DNA of 64,000 nt from 38-11 sp964539975. Lineage in GTDB: Bacteria; Bacillota; Clostridia; Tissierellales; Dethiosulfatibacteraceae. Both the position numbers and the translations under genes were made by a program. The stretch covers positions 47,018 through 111,017 of the forward strand of contig CAZIKK010000006.1 of NCBI GenBank assembly GCA_964539975.1, given 5' to 3'. Of the stretch, positions 25,708-34,999 are shown piece by piece; position 1 is the stretch's first letter; the number at the start of each line of letters is the position of its first letter. The notes beneath the pieces were generated by a model. The model made no database searches. It saw only the letters and a program-made list of their open reading frames with translations, and was not told the origin of the DNA.

Positions 25708-26667
25708 TCATATATTATGACATGCGACATAATGACTCTCTCTTACATCTCTTAGAAGTGGTTTTTCAACAGCACACCTTTCCGTCGCCAAGTCACATCT
25801 TGACCTAAAACGACAACCACTTGGGAGATCCGTAAAATTAGGAATTTCTCCTTTTATAATGCGCTGGCTTCTCGCTGCTTCATATTCAGGATCTGCCACA
25901 GGTACCGCCTCGATCAAACCTCTTGTGTAAGGATGTAAAGGTTCGTTGTAAACATCTTCCGTTTGGCCACTTTCCACTAAAGAACCCAAATACATGACCG
26001 CAGTATGATCAGATATATGTCTTACCATCGCCAAATCATGGGCTATGAAAAGATAAGTTAGTTCTAGCTTTCTTTGTAATTCTATCAATAAATTAACGAT
26101 CTGGGCTTGAATGGATACATCCAAAGCTGAGATGGCTTCATCACAAATGATAAATTCTGGGTTCACCGCTAGTGATCTGGCAATCCCTACTCTTTGCCTT
26201 TGTCCTCCAGAAAATTCATGAGGAAACCGATTGATGTGGCTTCTATGTAACCCCACCATCTCCAACAACTCATAGACTCTTTGCTGTTTCTCTTTTTTAG
26301 TTCGACAAAGAGCGTGTATCTCCAATCCTTCCGATATAATTTCTCCCACAGTAAAAAACGGATTCAAGGACGCGTACGGATCTTGATAAATCATCTGCAT
26401 ACAACGTGTGATCCTCTTGTTTTGAGACTTTGAAACTTGATGCACATTCTCACCTTTAAACAGTACTTCTCCACTGTCTGGTTGATAAAGCCTAATCATG
26501 GTTCTTCCAACTGTGGTTTTCCCACAACCTGATTCTCCTACTAACCCCAGTGTCTCTCCTTTTGCGATCACAAATGACACATCATCTACCGCTCTAATCA
26601 CTTGCTTTTTCCCAACATGAAAGGTTTTTGTCAAATTCTTTACTTGAATCAATTCGTGCTTTTTCAT
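25708..26667 (-). CDS. oppF: Oligopeptide ABC transporter ATPase, OppF/DppF type (system 1)
   Basis: 319 residues with Walker A GESGCGKTT, signature FSGGQRQR and Walker B FIICDEAISALD, plus the C-terminal oligopeptide-transporter extension with clustered Cys (CRFRSRCDLATERC). It partners the OppD-type ATPase, overlapping its end by four bases. It is the fifth gene of the operon starting at oppA (31445). Confidence 0.9.
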   Translation of the reverse strand: MKKHELIQVKNLTKTFHVGKKQVIRAVDDVSFVIAKGETLGLVGESGCGKTTVGRTMIRLYQPDSGEVLFKGENVHQVSKSQNKRITRCMQMIYQDPYASLNPFFTVGEIISEGLEIHALCRTKKEKQQRVYELLEMVGLHRSHINRFPHEFSGGQRQRVGIARSLAVNPEFIICDEAISALDVSIQAQIVNLLIELQRKLELTYLFIAHDLAMVRHISDHTAVMYLGSLVESGQTEDVYNEPLHPYTRGLIEAVPVADPEYEAARSQRIIKGEIPNFTDLPSGCRFRSRCDLATERCAVEKPLLRDVRESHYVACHNI

Positions 26668-27710
26668 GTTGTTCCTCCTTCCTCGTCTTGTCTGGACTTG
26701 TTTCTTCCAACAGGAGGTTTAATCTTTCTTGGCGACTGCTCATGGTATAACCAACATCTTATCTTGTGTCCTATAGTAAGGTGTTGATTGGACGGTGGTT
26801 GTTTGACACAGATTTTCATTCCGTAATCACATCTTGGTGCAAAAGCACATCCAACAGGTGGTGAAAACAAATCAGGAGGAGAGCCAGCAATACTCATAAG
26901 CATCCCTTTTCTCTCCTGAATTAGGTTTGGCATGCTTCCAAGCAATCCCCATGTGTAAGGATGTTTAGGATTATAATAAATCTCTTCTTTGTCTCCCTCT
27001 TCAATAATCTGACCCGCGTACATAACGGCCACACGATCGGCCATTTTGGCCACCACACCCAAGTCATGAGTGATCAGCACAATGCTGTTTTGCCGTTCTT
27101 GTTTGATATTTGCCATCAGATCCAGAATCTGGGCCTGCATGGTTACGTCCAATGCTGTCGTCGGTTCATCAGCAAACAACACGCCTGGATTGCAAGACAA
27201 TGCCATAGCAATCATGATTCGTTGACGCATGCCTCCAGACAATGTGTGCGGAAATGTTCTATAGGTCAACTTTGGATTTGGCAAGCCAACTTTGTCCAAC
27301 AGTTGAAGAGCGCTTTGTTTTGCTGCTTCGGAACTTATTTTTTGGTGAGCCTTTATGGCTTCCACAAGTTGTTTCCCCACCTTCATTGTTGGATTTAGTG
27401 CCGTCATGGAATCTTGGAATATCATAGAAAAAGCATTGCCCCGATAATTTTCCATTTCTTTATCGCTTTTACCAGCCAATTCGTCTCCATCAAAACAGAT
27501 GCTTCCTTTCTTAATGACTGCAGGCGGCTCTGGTAAAAGACGCATAATGGCTTGCACCGTTACACTTTTCCCACATCCAGACTCTCCAACAATGGCTAGT
27601 GTCTCGCCTGCATTCACATGAAGATCTACCCCTCTTACTGCTTGAACTTCTCCCGCATAAGTCATGAAAGAAACATGTAAATCTTTTACTTCAAGCAATT
27701 TTCTTGTCAT
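26664..27710 (-). CDS. oppD: Oligopeptide ABC transporter ATPase, OppD/DppD type (system 1)
   Basis: 348 residues with Walker A GESGCGKSV, signature LSGGMRQR, Walker B LFADEPTTALD and the C-terminal Cys-rich extension (CAFAPRCDYGMKIC). The two Opp ATPases form a heterodimer on the inside of the membrane. It overlaps oppF and the oppC-like permease gene by four bases on either side. Confidence 0.9.
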   Translation of the reverse strand: MTRKLLEVKDLHVSFMTYAGEVQAVRGVDLHVNAGETLAIVGESGCGKSVTVQAIMRLLPEPPAVIKKGSICFDGDELAGKSDKEMENYRGNAFSMIFQDSMTALNPTMKVGKQLVEAIKAHQKISSEAAKQSALQLLDKVGLPNPKLTYRTFPHTLSGGMRQRIMIAMALSCNPGVLFADEPTTALDVTMQAQILDLMANIKQERQNSIVLITHDLGVVAKMADRVAVMYAGQIIEEGDKEEIYYNPKHPYTWGLLGSMPNLIQERKGMLMSIAGSPPDLFSPPVGCAFAPRCDYGMKICVKQPPSNQHLTIGHKIRCWLYHEQSPRKIKPPVGRNKSRQDEEGGTT

Positions 27711-28681
27711 TTACGCAACCTCCTTCTTTCCTTGGCTGGCAAATCTCTCAGTCTAGGATCAAGGGCATCTCTTAACGCATTGCCAAACATAAAAAAGGAA
27801 AAGATGATCAGACTGATGACCGTTCCAGGTATAAACAATTGATATGGGTAGGTTCTAAACACCAAGGATCCATCAGCTGACAATTTGCCCAACGATGTCA
27901 ATGGTGGTTCAACACCAAGACCAATATAGCTCAATCCCGCTTCCATAAAAATTGCTGCTGGTATTGCAGCTGTCAGTCCAACAACTAGATTTCCTGTGAT
28001 ATTTGGCAATATATGCTTAAATACAATTCTCATTGGCGAAGCACCAAGCGTTCTTGCTGCCAAATTGAACTCTCTATTTTTGAACTGCAACACTCTTCCT
28101 CTAAATCCTCGTGCCGCTCCCATCCATCCCATGATGGCAAAAGCCAGTATCATGGAAAACGGACCTCCTCCAAAATAGACAATGATCAAAATGAAATAGA
28201 TCATAGGAGGAATACAAAGACCAATATCGATGATTCTCATAATTAGCATATCGATCCATCCGCCAAACCATCCTGAAACACCACCCACCAGCATTCCTAT
28301 CAGATATGGCAGTATGGCACCAACAAAACCAATTCCTAATGACACTCGGCTACCATACCATACTCTCGTGAATAAATCCCTTCCGACACGATCTGTTCCA
28401 AACCAGTTTTGAGAATTTGGGCTGTGATTGCTCTTCAGCAAATCTGTCTGATCAAATGAATAAGGAGAGAAAATTGGTACGAAAACAGAAAGCAAAATCA
28501 TAGCCAAGATCACAACCAGACAAAAAACTGCCATTCTATCCTTCATCAATCTTCTTAACACATCTGGCCAATAATTCACGACAGGTCTTACAATTAAGTC
28601 GCCTTCTAACTCTGCTTTTTTGATTGGTTCAAAATCTTCCTTTGTCAAAATATTTCGAATTCTATTATTTATATCACTCAT
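27707..28681 (-). CDS. oppC: Oligopeptide ABC transporter permease, OppC/DppC type (system 1)
   Basis: 324 residues. A cytoplasmic N-terminus is followed by about six helices; the EAA loop (LGASPMRIVFKHILPN) that contacts the ATPases and the NWFGTDRVGRDLFTR motif are typical of OppC. It is coupled to oppD by a four-base overlap and lies nine bases after oppB. Confidence 0.9.
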   Translation of the reverse strand: MSDINNRIRNILTKEDFEPIKKAELEGDLIVRPVVNYWPDVLRRLMKDRMAVFCLVVILAMILLSVFVPIFSPYSFDQTDLLKSNHSPNSQNWFGTDRVGRDLFTRVWYGSRVSLGIGFVGAILPYLIGMLVGGVSGWFGGWIDMLIMRIIDIGLCIPPMIYFILIIVYFGGGPFSMILAFAIMGWMGAARGFRGRVLQFKNREFNLAARTLGASPMRIVFKHILPNITGNLVVGLTAAIPAAIFMEAGLSYIGLGVEPPLTSLGKLSADGSLVFRTYPYQLFIPGTVISLIIFSFFMFGNALRDALDPRLRDLPAKERRRLRK

Positions 28682-28690
28682 CCAGCCACC

Positions 28691-29608
28691 TCATATAATC
28701 CTTATTCTCGGGTCAATAATGCCATAGAGCAAATCAACAATGAAGTTTGCAAAAACTACAAATGTAGCTGAAAAAATGGTTAATCCCATCACCATAGTGT
28801 AGTCTAATCCAATAATGGAATTCACAAAATAGGCGCCCATACCGGGTATCGAAAAAGCCCGTTCTATAATGAATGAACCCATCAACAAGGTTGCAATTTC
28901 CTGGCCCAATCCAGTAATCATAGGGATAATCGCATTTCTGATTTGGTGAAAGACAACGGTCTTACCTTCTCCTAACCCTTTTGCTTTCGCCGTTTTTAGA
29001 TAGTCTTGTTCATTCACCTCAAGCATTAGTGTTCTCATGCCTCTGGTACGTGACGCGATCAGAGGTAACGCCAGAGCAATCGTTGGAAGTATCGTATGAG
29101 TAAAACTCCGCCATTGGGCTACAGGAAACCATCCCAGTTTCAGAGCAAATATATACTGTAGAATTGCTGCAATCAAAAATGCAGGCAAAGAAATGACTAA
29201 AATTGTCGATCCACTTAGAAATGTGTCCACTTTTTTACCTCTTCTTCTAGCTGAAACAATCCCAAAAAATAAGCCCGTGGGAATACTAAACAGCAAGGCT
29301 TGGAGTCCCAACTGAGCAGAGATCGGGAAGGTTGTTCGAATGATATGATTGACAGAACGTCCAGCATATTTTAGCGAATAGCCAAAATCACCTTGCAATA
29401 AGCTAGACATGTAAGTGAAATACTGTTCAACCAGAGGCTTATCCAATCCATAATATCGCATCATCTTGTCAACCATTTCTTGTGTCATAATTGTTGTAGA
29501 TAAAAAGGGATTTCCTGGTAGTGCCCTTAGTAGGAAAAAACAAATGGTTGCAATTAGCCAGATCGTAAATAGCGAGATAATAAAACGCTGCATAATGTAT
29601 TTTTTCAT
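28691..29608 (-). CDS. oppB: Oligopeptide ABC transporter permease, OppB/DppB type (system 1)
   Basis: 305 residues, about six helices, with the OppB start (RFIISLFTIWLIATICFFLLR), the PGNPF motif and the EAA region (KGLGEGKTVVFHQIRNAIIP). It is separated from oppA by 115 bases that hold a strong hairpin, so it is probably expressed at a lower level than the binding protein. Confidence 0.9.
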   Translation of the reverse strand: MKKYIMQRFIISLFTIWLIATICFFLLRALPGNPFLSTTIMTQEMVDKMMRYYGLDKPLVEQYFTYMSSLLQGDFGYSLKYAGRSVNHIIRTTFPISAQLGLQALLFSIPTGLFFGIVSARRRGKKVDTFLSGSTILVISLPAFLIAAILQYIFALKLGWFPVAQWRSFTHTILPTIALALPLIASRTRGMRTLMLEVNEQDYLKTAKAKGLGEGKTVVFHQIRNAIIPMITGLGQEIATLLMGSFIIERAFSIPGMGAYFVNSIIGLDYTMVMGLTIFSATFVVFANFIVDLLYGIIDPRIRII

Positions 29609-29662
29609 GTTGCTTATTTTCCTTTCAACTCAACATTCTTTTTTATTTGATTAAAAAGAACA

Positions 29663-29695
29663 AATTGAGGTTGTCTTTATCACACAACCTCAATT
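29663..29695 (-). terminator. Attenuating hairpin between oppA and oppB
   Basis: Perfect 12-bp arms (29663-29674 and 29684-29695; AATTGAGGTTGT and its complement) around a 9-base loop. On the minus strand it is followed by a T-rich stretch (TGTTCTTTTT). Located inside the operon, it would let part of transcription stop after the binding protein. Confidence 0.72.
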
Positions 29696-29723
29696 AATCT
29701 TGCAAACATCGACATTGATCCGA

Positions 29724-31445
29724 TTATTTCTGAATCCTTAATTGATTGAATGAAAAAGCTCCGTCTAATGAATTGTAGACATAACCTTCAACCCACGGTT
29801 GCACAGCACTTGTTACATTTCCAGCCATAAATGGTTCTAGGGGCCCTTCGTTCAACAAAATTTGTTCTGCTTGAGCTAGCAATTCATATCTACTCTCTAA
29901 ATCAAAACTTAGAAAAGATTCTCTGAGCAATTGGTCATATTCTTCGTTGGACCAAAGGTTTCTTCCTGATCCAACCACATCATTGACAGTACCACCCGTA
30001 ATCCAGAAATTTAAAATAGTAGAAGGGTCGTCTCCCGCACTAAGTGAGGTGTAATATATATCGTATTCATAACCCATCATGGCTTGTATCGCCAAAGGCA
30101 CCGGTTGGTTGTTGATCACAATGCTTTCAATTCCCAACACTTGTTTCCACTGGTTTACAAAAGTTTCAGCGGCAATAATGTAATCTTGCACATCAAATGT
30201 CAAATAAGATAACTCCGGCAACTCCGAGACTGAATCATATCCAAGTTCTTCCAATGCGGTTTGCAGATACGCTTTCGCTTGCTCAGAATCACCATCAAGG
30301 GGTACCGATTCTACAGGATAAGATTCTACAAAAGTTTGACTTTCGTTTTCATCAAGGAATATTCGGCTGATAAATCTATTTGTCGGATCGTACAATGGGT
30401 TAACAGCCGCTACAATGGCCTCGCGATTCAAAGCATAACTCAATGCTTTCCGGAAATTCTTGTTAGCCATGATTCTACCTGTCTCTTCGTTTCCGCCTTT
30501 GCCATATGGGTTAAACTGGATGGCCTGTTGCATACCGCTAGGGAAATTTTTGACATGTTCCGATAATAGATTGGCTCCTTCTCTATTGATGGTTTTAACC
30601 ACATCCACTTCTCCATTTTCAAACATAGCTACCCTTGTGTTATGGTCTACACCAACCAAAACCTCTATTTCGTCTACTGGAAAGCTGTTTTCCGCTTCAA
30701 TAAACAAAGGATTTTTTTCAAATAAAAGATATCCTTCATAGACCCAATCTTTCAAAACATATGGCCCACTAAACTCAATATCTTGTGCCGAACCTCCCAG
30801 AGCTTCTCCCTTTTCTACTGCAAAATCTTCTCTTAGGGGCATGATTGTCAGCATGCCGTCAAAAGTCGCCACTGGATTTTCCAAAGTGATTTCAAAGCTC
30901 TTTTCATCTAAAACTGTCACGCCTAGCTCATCTCGACCCACTTCACCTGTATTGAACTCTCTCGCATTTTTAATGCCGTATGTATTAATCCAATCTGATG
31001 CGTTAGGAGATCCGAAGTTGGGGTCTAACTGAGATATGATGTAAAAAGCAAAGTCATCCGCTGTAATGGGGGTTCCATCAGAATAAACCGCATCCTTTAG
31101 ATAATAGGTGTAGGTAAGATGATCTTCGCTCACTTCAAAGTAATCACATACTTCAGGCGATGTTACGCCATCGTACGTTCGAAACAAAAAAGCAGATATA
31201 AGATAAAACACCTCGCTATCCATTGAAGAAACAGACAATATTGGATTCAATGTATTGGGCTCATCCGCTATTATCGTAAATGTCATTGGTTCATCCACGC
31301 TTGTGTCCGGTTCATCCTCTGAATCCTCACCGTTTGGTGCGTCACCTCCATTCTGTGGAGCTGGCGGATCTGTGTAAGTTCCTCCACAGCCAACAACGGT
31401 TATAACCATCATTATAGCCAATAATAAAATTAATGCTTTTTTCAT
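29724..31445 (-). CDS. oppA: Oligopeptide ABC transporter substrate-binding lipoprotein (system 1)
   Basis: A 573-residue family 5 solute-binding protein. A lipoprotein signal ends at Cys 20 (VITVVGC), followed by a Gly/Asp/Glu-rich linker and the SBP_bac_5 core (TFTIIADEPNTLNPIL, YYLKDAVYSDGTPITADDF, NFRKALSYALNREAIV). It captures peptides outside the membrane. It is first in a minus-strand operon of seven genes ending in RidA and the MalY-like enzyme, which suggests the imported peptide or amino acid is processed by PLP chemistry. Confidence 0.9.
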   Translation of the reverse strand: MKKALILLLAIMMVITVVGCGGTYTDPPAPQNGGDAPNGEDSEDEPDTSVDEPMTFTIIADEPNTLNPILSVSSMDSEVFYLISAFLFRTYDGVTSPEVCDYFEVSEDHLTYTYYLKDAVYSDGTPITADDFAFYIISQLDPNFGSPNASDWINTYGIKNAREFNTGEVGRDELGVTVLDEKSFEITLENPVATFDGMLTIMPLREDFAVEKGEALGGSAQDIEFSGPYVLKDWVYEGYLLFEKNPLFIEAENSFPVDEIEVLVGVDHNTRVAMFENGEVDVVKTINREGANLLSEHVKNFPSGMQQAIQFNPYGKGGNEETGRIMANKNFRKALSYALNREAIVAAVNPLYDPTNRFISRIFLDENESQTFVESYPVESVPLDGDSEQAKAYLQTALEELGYDSVSELPELSYLTFDVQDYIIAAETFVNQWKQVLGIESIVINNQPVPLAIQAMMGYEYDIYYTSLSAGDDPSTILNFWITGGTVNDVVGSGRNLWSNEEYDQLLRESFLSFDLESRYELLAQAEQILLNEGPLEPFMAGNVTSAVQPWVEGYVYNSLDGAFSFNQLRIQK

Positions 31446-31493
31446 TCTTTCCTCCCTGTTAACCTCTACATTTTTATATATATAATTGTTTTT

Positions 31494-31522
31494 ATTTTAA
31501 AACAATATAAACAAAATGTCAA
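31494..31522 (-). promoter_or_regulatory. Promoter of the opp operon (system 1)
   Basis: On the minus strand, TTGACA (31517-31522), 17 bases, TAAAAT (31494-31499). The spacer and -35 are flanked by an ATAAACA/TGTTTAT inverted repeat (31507-31513 and 31526-31532), a possible operator. Confidence 0.65.
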
Positions 31523-31540
31523 CGTTGTTTATGTAATATC

Positions 31541-31550
31541 GACACGTGTC
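31541..31550. promoter_or_regulatory. GACACGTGTC palindrome in the oppA/amidohydrolase spacer
   Basis: A perfect 10-bp palindrome within the 312-base AT-rich spacer between the divergent oppA and amidohydrolase genes, about 20 bases upstream of the oppA -35. It may be a regulator site. Apart from this, the two promoters and the ATAAACA repeat, nothing else was recognised in the spacer. Confidence 0.35.
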
Positions 31551-31700
31551 TTTATTGTGTGGAGATGTTGTTTTTGTTTGTATTATTTTGCTTTTTAATA
31601 TATATCATTATATAAATAGGTTATATGCTATGCATCCATCTTATTATATGTTTGTTTGTAGATTTTCACGTTTTATATATGGCCTTAATACAATTAAAAA

Positions 31701-31729
31701 TTGACAATTTGTTTGTTTATTGCTATACT
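31701..31729 (+). promoter_or_regulatory. Promoter of the amidohydrolase gene
   Basis: TTGACA (31701-31706), 17 bases, TATACT (31724-31729), about 28 bases before the chosen ATG. Confidence 0.7.
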
Positions 31730-31757
31730 AAAATCAACTATTTGAATGGAGAATTAT

Positions 31758-32969
31758 ATGAATAAATATTTGTTAAAAGGAATGATTATAACAGCTTCAG
31801 ACCGGCCTGTCATCGATTCTGGACTGGTTCTAATTGAAAATGATCGCATTCACTATGTGGGGCCTATCTCTGATGATTTGTTGTCATCTGGTCTTCCAAT
31901 CTACGAATTAAATAATGGGACCATTTTGCCAGGGTTTATCGATTGTCATGCCCACTTAACTGGATCAGAAAACGCTGGAGGTTCCAAGTTGTTTGGTGAT
32001 CAACTTTTAGGCGCGGCTTATCAATTGCAACTTATTTTGGAAGCGGGTTTTACAAGTGTTAGAGATATGAGCGAAGCAGGCTTGTATCTTTCTCGTGCAG
32101 TTGATAGAGAACATCTCACAGGTCCTCGTATCCTACCTGGAGGGAAAATACTAGGCATCACTTCTGGACATGTGGATTTGGATCCCTCCATGACAAAAGA
32201 AATCTTTAATCAGCACAACCACCTTAGCCGATTGGTAGATGGTGTCGACGAATGCATTTTGGGTGTGAGAGAGCAGTTTCGAGCGGGTGCTAAATTCATC
32301 AAAATTTGCGCGACAGGAGGCGTTTCTTCACCAACAGATAGATTAGATGACGTTCAGTTTTCGCCTGAAGAACTCAGGGCTATCGTCTCAGAGACAAAAA
32401 GACATGACGGTTATGTCGCTGCTCATTGCACAGGATACGAAGGTGCCTACCAAGCTTTATTAGCTGGTGTTTCCTCTATTGAGCACGGTGTCTTCTTGAC
32501 AGAACGAGAAATTGAACTGATGGAAAAACTGGATGCAACTCTCGTTACTACCCTTTCTGTTTCACTGGGCGTTGCCAAAATTCCTGGTTTGCCTAAATGG
32601 ATGGCTGATAAAGCGGCATTTTGCGCCGAGGCAAATCTTAAATCTATTGAATTAATACGGAAAGCTGGTGTTCGCATCGCTTTAGGAACGGACTACTCCA
32701 ATAGCAAAAATTCTTCTTATCATCATCTTGGAAATGAGTTTATTGCTATGACAAAGGCGGGTTTGACCCCCATGGAAGCAATCAAAGCCGGAACCAAAAA
32801 CGCCGCTCATTTGATGAGAAACAAAGAGCTTGGTACATTGGAAGTCGACAAGTTGGCAGATATCGTCCTTGTATCAGGAAATCCACTTTCAGATATCACT
32901 TGCTTGGCAGGTGCTGAAAACATTAAAATGGTAATCAAAAATGGTCGGATCCTAAAAAACAATCTATGA
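31758..32969 (+). CDS. Metal-dependent amidohydrolase (imidazolonepropionase/Xaa-Pro dipeptidase-like)
   Basis: About 403 residues from the ATG at 31758, behind TGGAGA. The amidohydrolase metal ligands are visible in order: HAH in IDCHAHLTG, the candidate carboxylated Lys in AKFIKICATGG, His in AAHCTGYEG, His in SIEHGVFL and Asp in ALGTDYSN. This group hydrolyses C-N bonds in imidazolones or prolyl dipeptides and is often found beside peptide transporters. It is alone on the plus strand between two Opp-type operons and ends at a strong terminator. Confidence 0.88.
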   Translation: MNKYLLKGMIITASDRPVIDSGLVLIENDRIHYVGPISDDLLSSGLPIYELNNGTILPGFIDCHAHLTGSENAGGSKLFGDQLLGAAYQLQLILEAGFTSVRDMSEAGLYLSRAVDREHLTGPRILPGGKILGITSGHVDLDPSMTKEIFNQHNHLSRLVDGVDECILGVREQFRAGAKFIKICATGGVSSPTDRLDDVQFSPEELRAIVSETKRHDGYVAAHCTGYEGAYQALLAGVSSIEHGVFLTEREIELMEKLDATLVTTLSVSLGVAKIPGLPKWMADKAAFCAEANLKSIELIRKAGVRIALGTDYSNSKNSSYHHLGNEFIAMTKAGLTPMEAIKAGTKNAAHLMRNKELGTLEVDKLADIVLVSGNPLSDITCLAGAENIKMVIKNGRILKNNL

Positions 32970-32978
32970 TTATAATGA

Positions 32979-33008
32979 AGAACCGCCGTTGAAATCAACG
33001 GCGGTTCT
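32979..33008. terminator. Bidirectional intrinsic terminator
   Basis: Perfect 14-bp arms (32979-32992 and 32995-33008, core ACCGCCGTTGA) just after the amidohydrolase stop and before the end of the convergent ABC operon. The GC-rich stem and position fit termination in both directions. Confidence 0.8.
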
Positions 33009-33029
33009 CTTCTATCATTTATCATTGCA

Positions 33030-33998
33030 TCAAACTTGTTCTTCACACAAATGACACCTAACAAAATGGTTTTTGGAAACTTCTCGCATCACGGGGTCTT
33101 CAATAAAACATCTCTCTGTGACCATGTTGCATCTTGTGTTGAAACTGCACCCTTTGGGCACGTTCACCGGTGAAGGGATCTCCCCTCGTGATTGAATCCT
33201 TTTTGGTTTCAATTTCTCCTCTTCTTCAGAGACAACCGGTATGGATGAAAGCAACATCTGCGTATATGGATGCAGAGGTTTTCGATAAAACTCTTCTGTC
33301 TCTGCAATTTCACAAATTTTACCCAGGTACATGATGATGACTTTTGTAGAGATGTTGCGAACCAAACTCAAATCATGCGTAATAAACAGATACGTCAACT
33401 TATTCTCTTGATGGATTTTTAACAGCATATTGATAATCTTCGCTTGGATAGATACATCCAAAGACGAGGTAGGTTCATCTAATAAAATAAAACTAGGGTT
33501 GCTGCACAAAGCTCTGGCAATGGAAACCAATTGTTTCTCACCACCCCCAATGGCCGTGGGTGATTTGTACATGAAGTCTTCCGATAAACCCACCATCTCC
33601 AAGATCTCTGCGATTTTCGATTCGATTTTGTTTGGTGGTACAATCTTGTGAACCTTCAATGGCAGACTTAATATTTGTTTCACGTCATGATGCGGGTTCA
33701 GCGAGGAACCTGGATCCTGGAAGACAATCTGGACCTTTTTTTTGAAGTCAAAAGATCGGTCTTTTTTTGCAATATCTTCTCCCTCGAAAATAATCTCTCC
33801 ACCGGTTACCTCATTCATGCCCATTAAGGTGTACGCAATGGTGCTTTTTCCCGAACCTGATTCACCAACCAAGGCCACTAACTCTCCTTGGTTAATATCA
33901 AAACTTACATCATCCACCGCTTTGACATATTGTTGTTTAGACTTGTTCACTAAGAAATACGTCTTTAGATTCTTGACTGATAACAATTTATTTTCCAT
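33030..33998 (-). CDS. Opp-type ABC transporter ATPase, OppF/DppF type (system 2)
   Basis: About 322 residues from the ATG at 33998 (AAAAGGAGAATCAG upstream). Walker A is GESGSGKST, Walker B FILLDEPTSSLD, and the signature is the variant IGGGEKQ. The C-terminal Cys-rich extension (CSFNTRCNMVTERC) is present. It is the last gene of the hydantoinase/ABC operon that starts with the XRE regulator at 44245, so the substrate is probably the cyclic amide or peptide handled by that pathway, not general peptides. Confidence 0.88.
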   Translation of the reverse strand: MENKLLSVKNLKTYFLVNKSKQQYVKAVDDVSFDINQGELVALVGESGSGKSTIAYTLMGMNEVTGGEIIFEGEDIAKKDRSFDFKKKVQIVFQDPGSSLNPHHDVKQILSLPLKVHKIVPPNKIESKIAEILEMVGLSEDFMYKSPTAIGGGEKQLVSIARALCSNPSFILLDEPTSSLDVSIQAKIINMLLKIHQENKLTYLFITHDLSLVRNISTKVIIMYLGKICEIAETEEFYRKPLHPYTQMLLSSIPVVSEEEEKLKPKRIQSRGEIPSPVNVPKGCSFNTRCNMVTERCFIEDPVMREVSKNHFVRCHLCEEQV

Positions 33999-34018
33999 CT
34001 GATTCTCCTTTTGTCCTA

Positions 34019-34996
34019 TCATTTGTCATAATTGAAACAAGCAACATAATGCCCTGTAGCAATTTCTTTCATTTCTGGCTTGTTTTCTTGACAAACATCT
34101 GATGCTTTTGGACATCTTGTATAGAATCGGCATCCTTTTGGTGGATTGATATAGTTTGGAACATAACCATAGATGCCTTCCGCTATTCCACCACCTGATA
34201 ATCTAGGAACACAGTTCATCAAACCAACCGTATACGGATGAACAGGATTGGCAAAGATTTCCTTTGTGGTTGCTGTCTCCGCAATTTCTCCAGCATACAT
34301 GACATATATTCTGTCAGACAACTCCCTAGCCACTCCTAATGAGTGCGTGATCATGATCAATGACATTTGTTTTTCTTCCACCAATTCGCCCAGTAGTCGA
34401 TGGATTTGATCCTGAATGGTTACATCCAAAGCTGTTCCTGGCTCATCGGCTATCAGCAAATTTCTAGGCGCCACCAAAGACATAGCAATACAGATTCTTT
34501 GTTTCATTCCCCCACTCAACTGGTAGGGATATGTTTTTAAAATCCTTTCTGGATCTGAAATCATCACGCTCTTAATGGCGTTAATCGCTTTTTCTTGCTT
34601 GTCTTTACGGGAAAGCTTGCCGCCTTCTTCCGAAAAACGAATCACATCCATCATTTGTTCTCCGATGCTAAATACTGGATTCAATGCCGCGGAAGGTTCT
34701 TGAGAAATCATAGAAATATCACGTCTTCGAATCTTCTGAAGTTCATTTTGCTTCATTTTAAGGATATCTTTTTCTCCATAGAAAATGCTTCCTTTTGGAA
34801 TGATGGCATTTGTTTCGCTCAAAGATCTTAAAACTGCCTTCATGGAAGTTGTCTTCCCGCATCCTGACTCACCAACCAGTCCAACCTTCTCACCTTTGTT
34901 TACAGATAAGTTGATGCCGTTAACAACTTTGGCATTGCCTCTATAGGTTTTATACCATACACTTAAATCTTGTATTTCCAATAATTTATCTTTCAT
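34019..34996 (-). CDS. Opp-type ABC transporter ATPase, OppD/DppD type (system 2)
   Basis: 325 residues with Walker A GESGCGKTT, signature LSGGMKQR, Walker B LLIADEPGTALD and the C-terminal CRFYTRCPKASDVC extension. It is paired with the OppF-type ATPase 20 bases downstream and follows the permease by three bases. Confidence 0.88.
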   Translation of the reverse strand: MKDKLLEIQDLSVWYKTYRGNAKVVNGINLSVNKGEKVGLVGESGCGKTTSMKAVLRSLSETNAIIPKGSIFYGEKDILKMKQNELQKIRRRDISMISQEPSAALNPVFSIGEQMMDVIRFSEEGGKLSRKDKQEKAINAIKSVMISDPERILKTYPYQLSGGMKQRICIAMSLVAPRNLLIADEPGTALDVTIQDQIHRLLGELVEEKQMSLIMITHSLGVARELSDRIYVMYAGEIAETATTKEIFANPVHPYTVGLMNCVPRLSGGGIAEGIYGYVPNYINPPKGCRFYTRCPKASDVCQENKPEMKEIATGHYVACFNYDK

Positions 34997-34999
34997 CCG

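Noticed and set aside
26961..27398. 145-residue plus-strand frame inside oppD
   Set aside because: Lies entirely antisense to a well-supported ATPase gene, with low-complexity His/Gln/Cys content and no start site.
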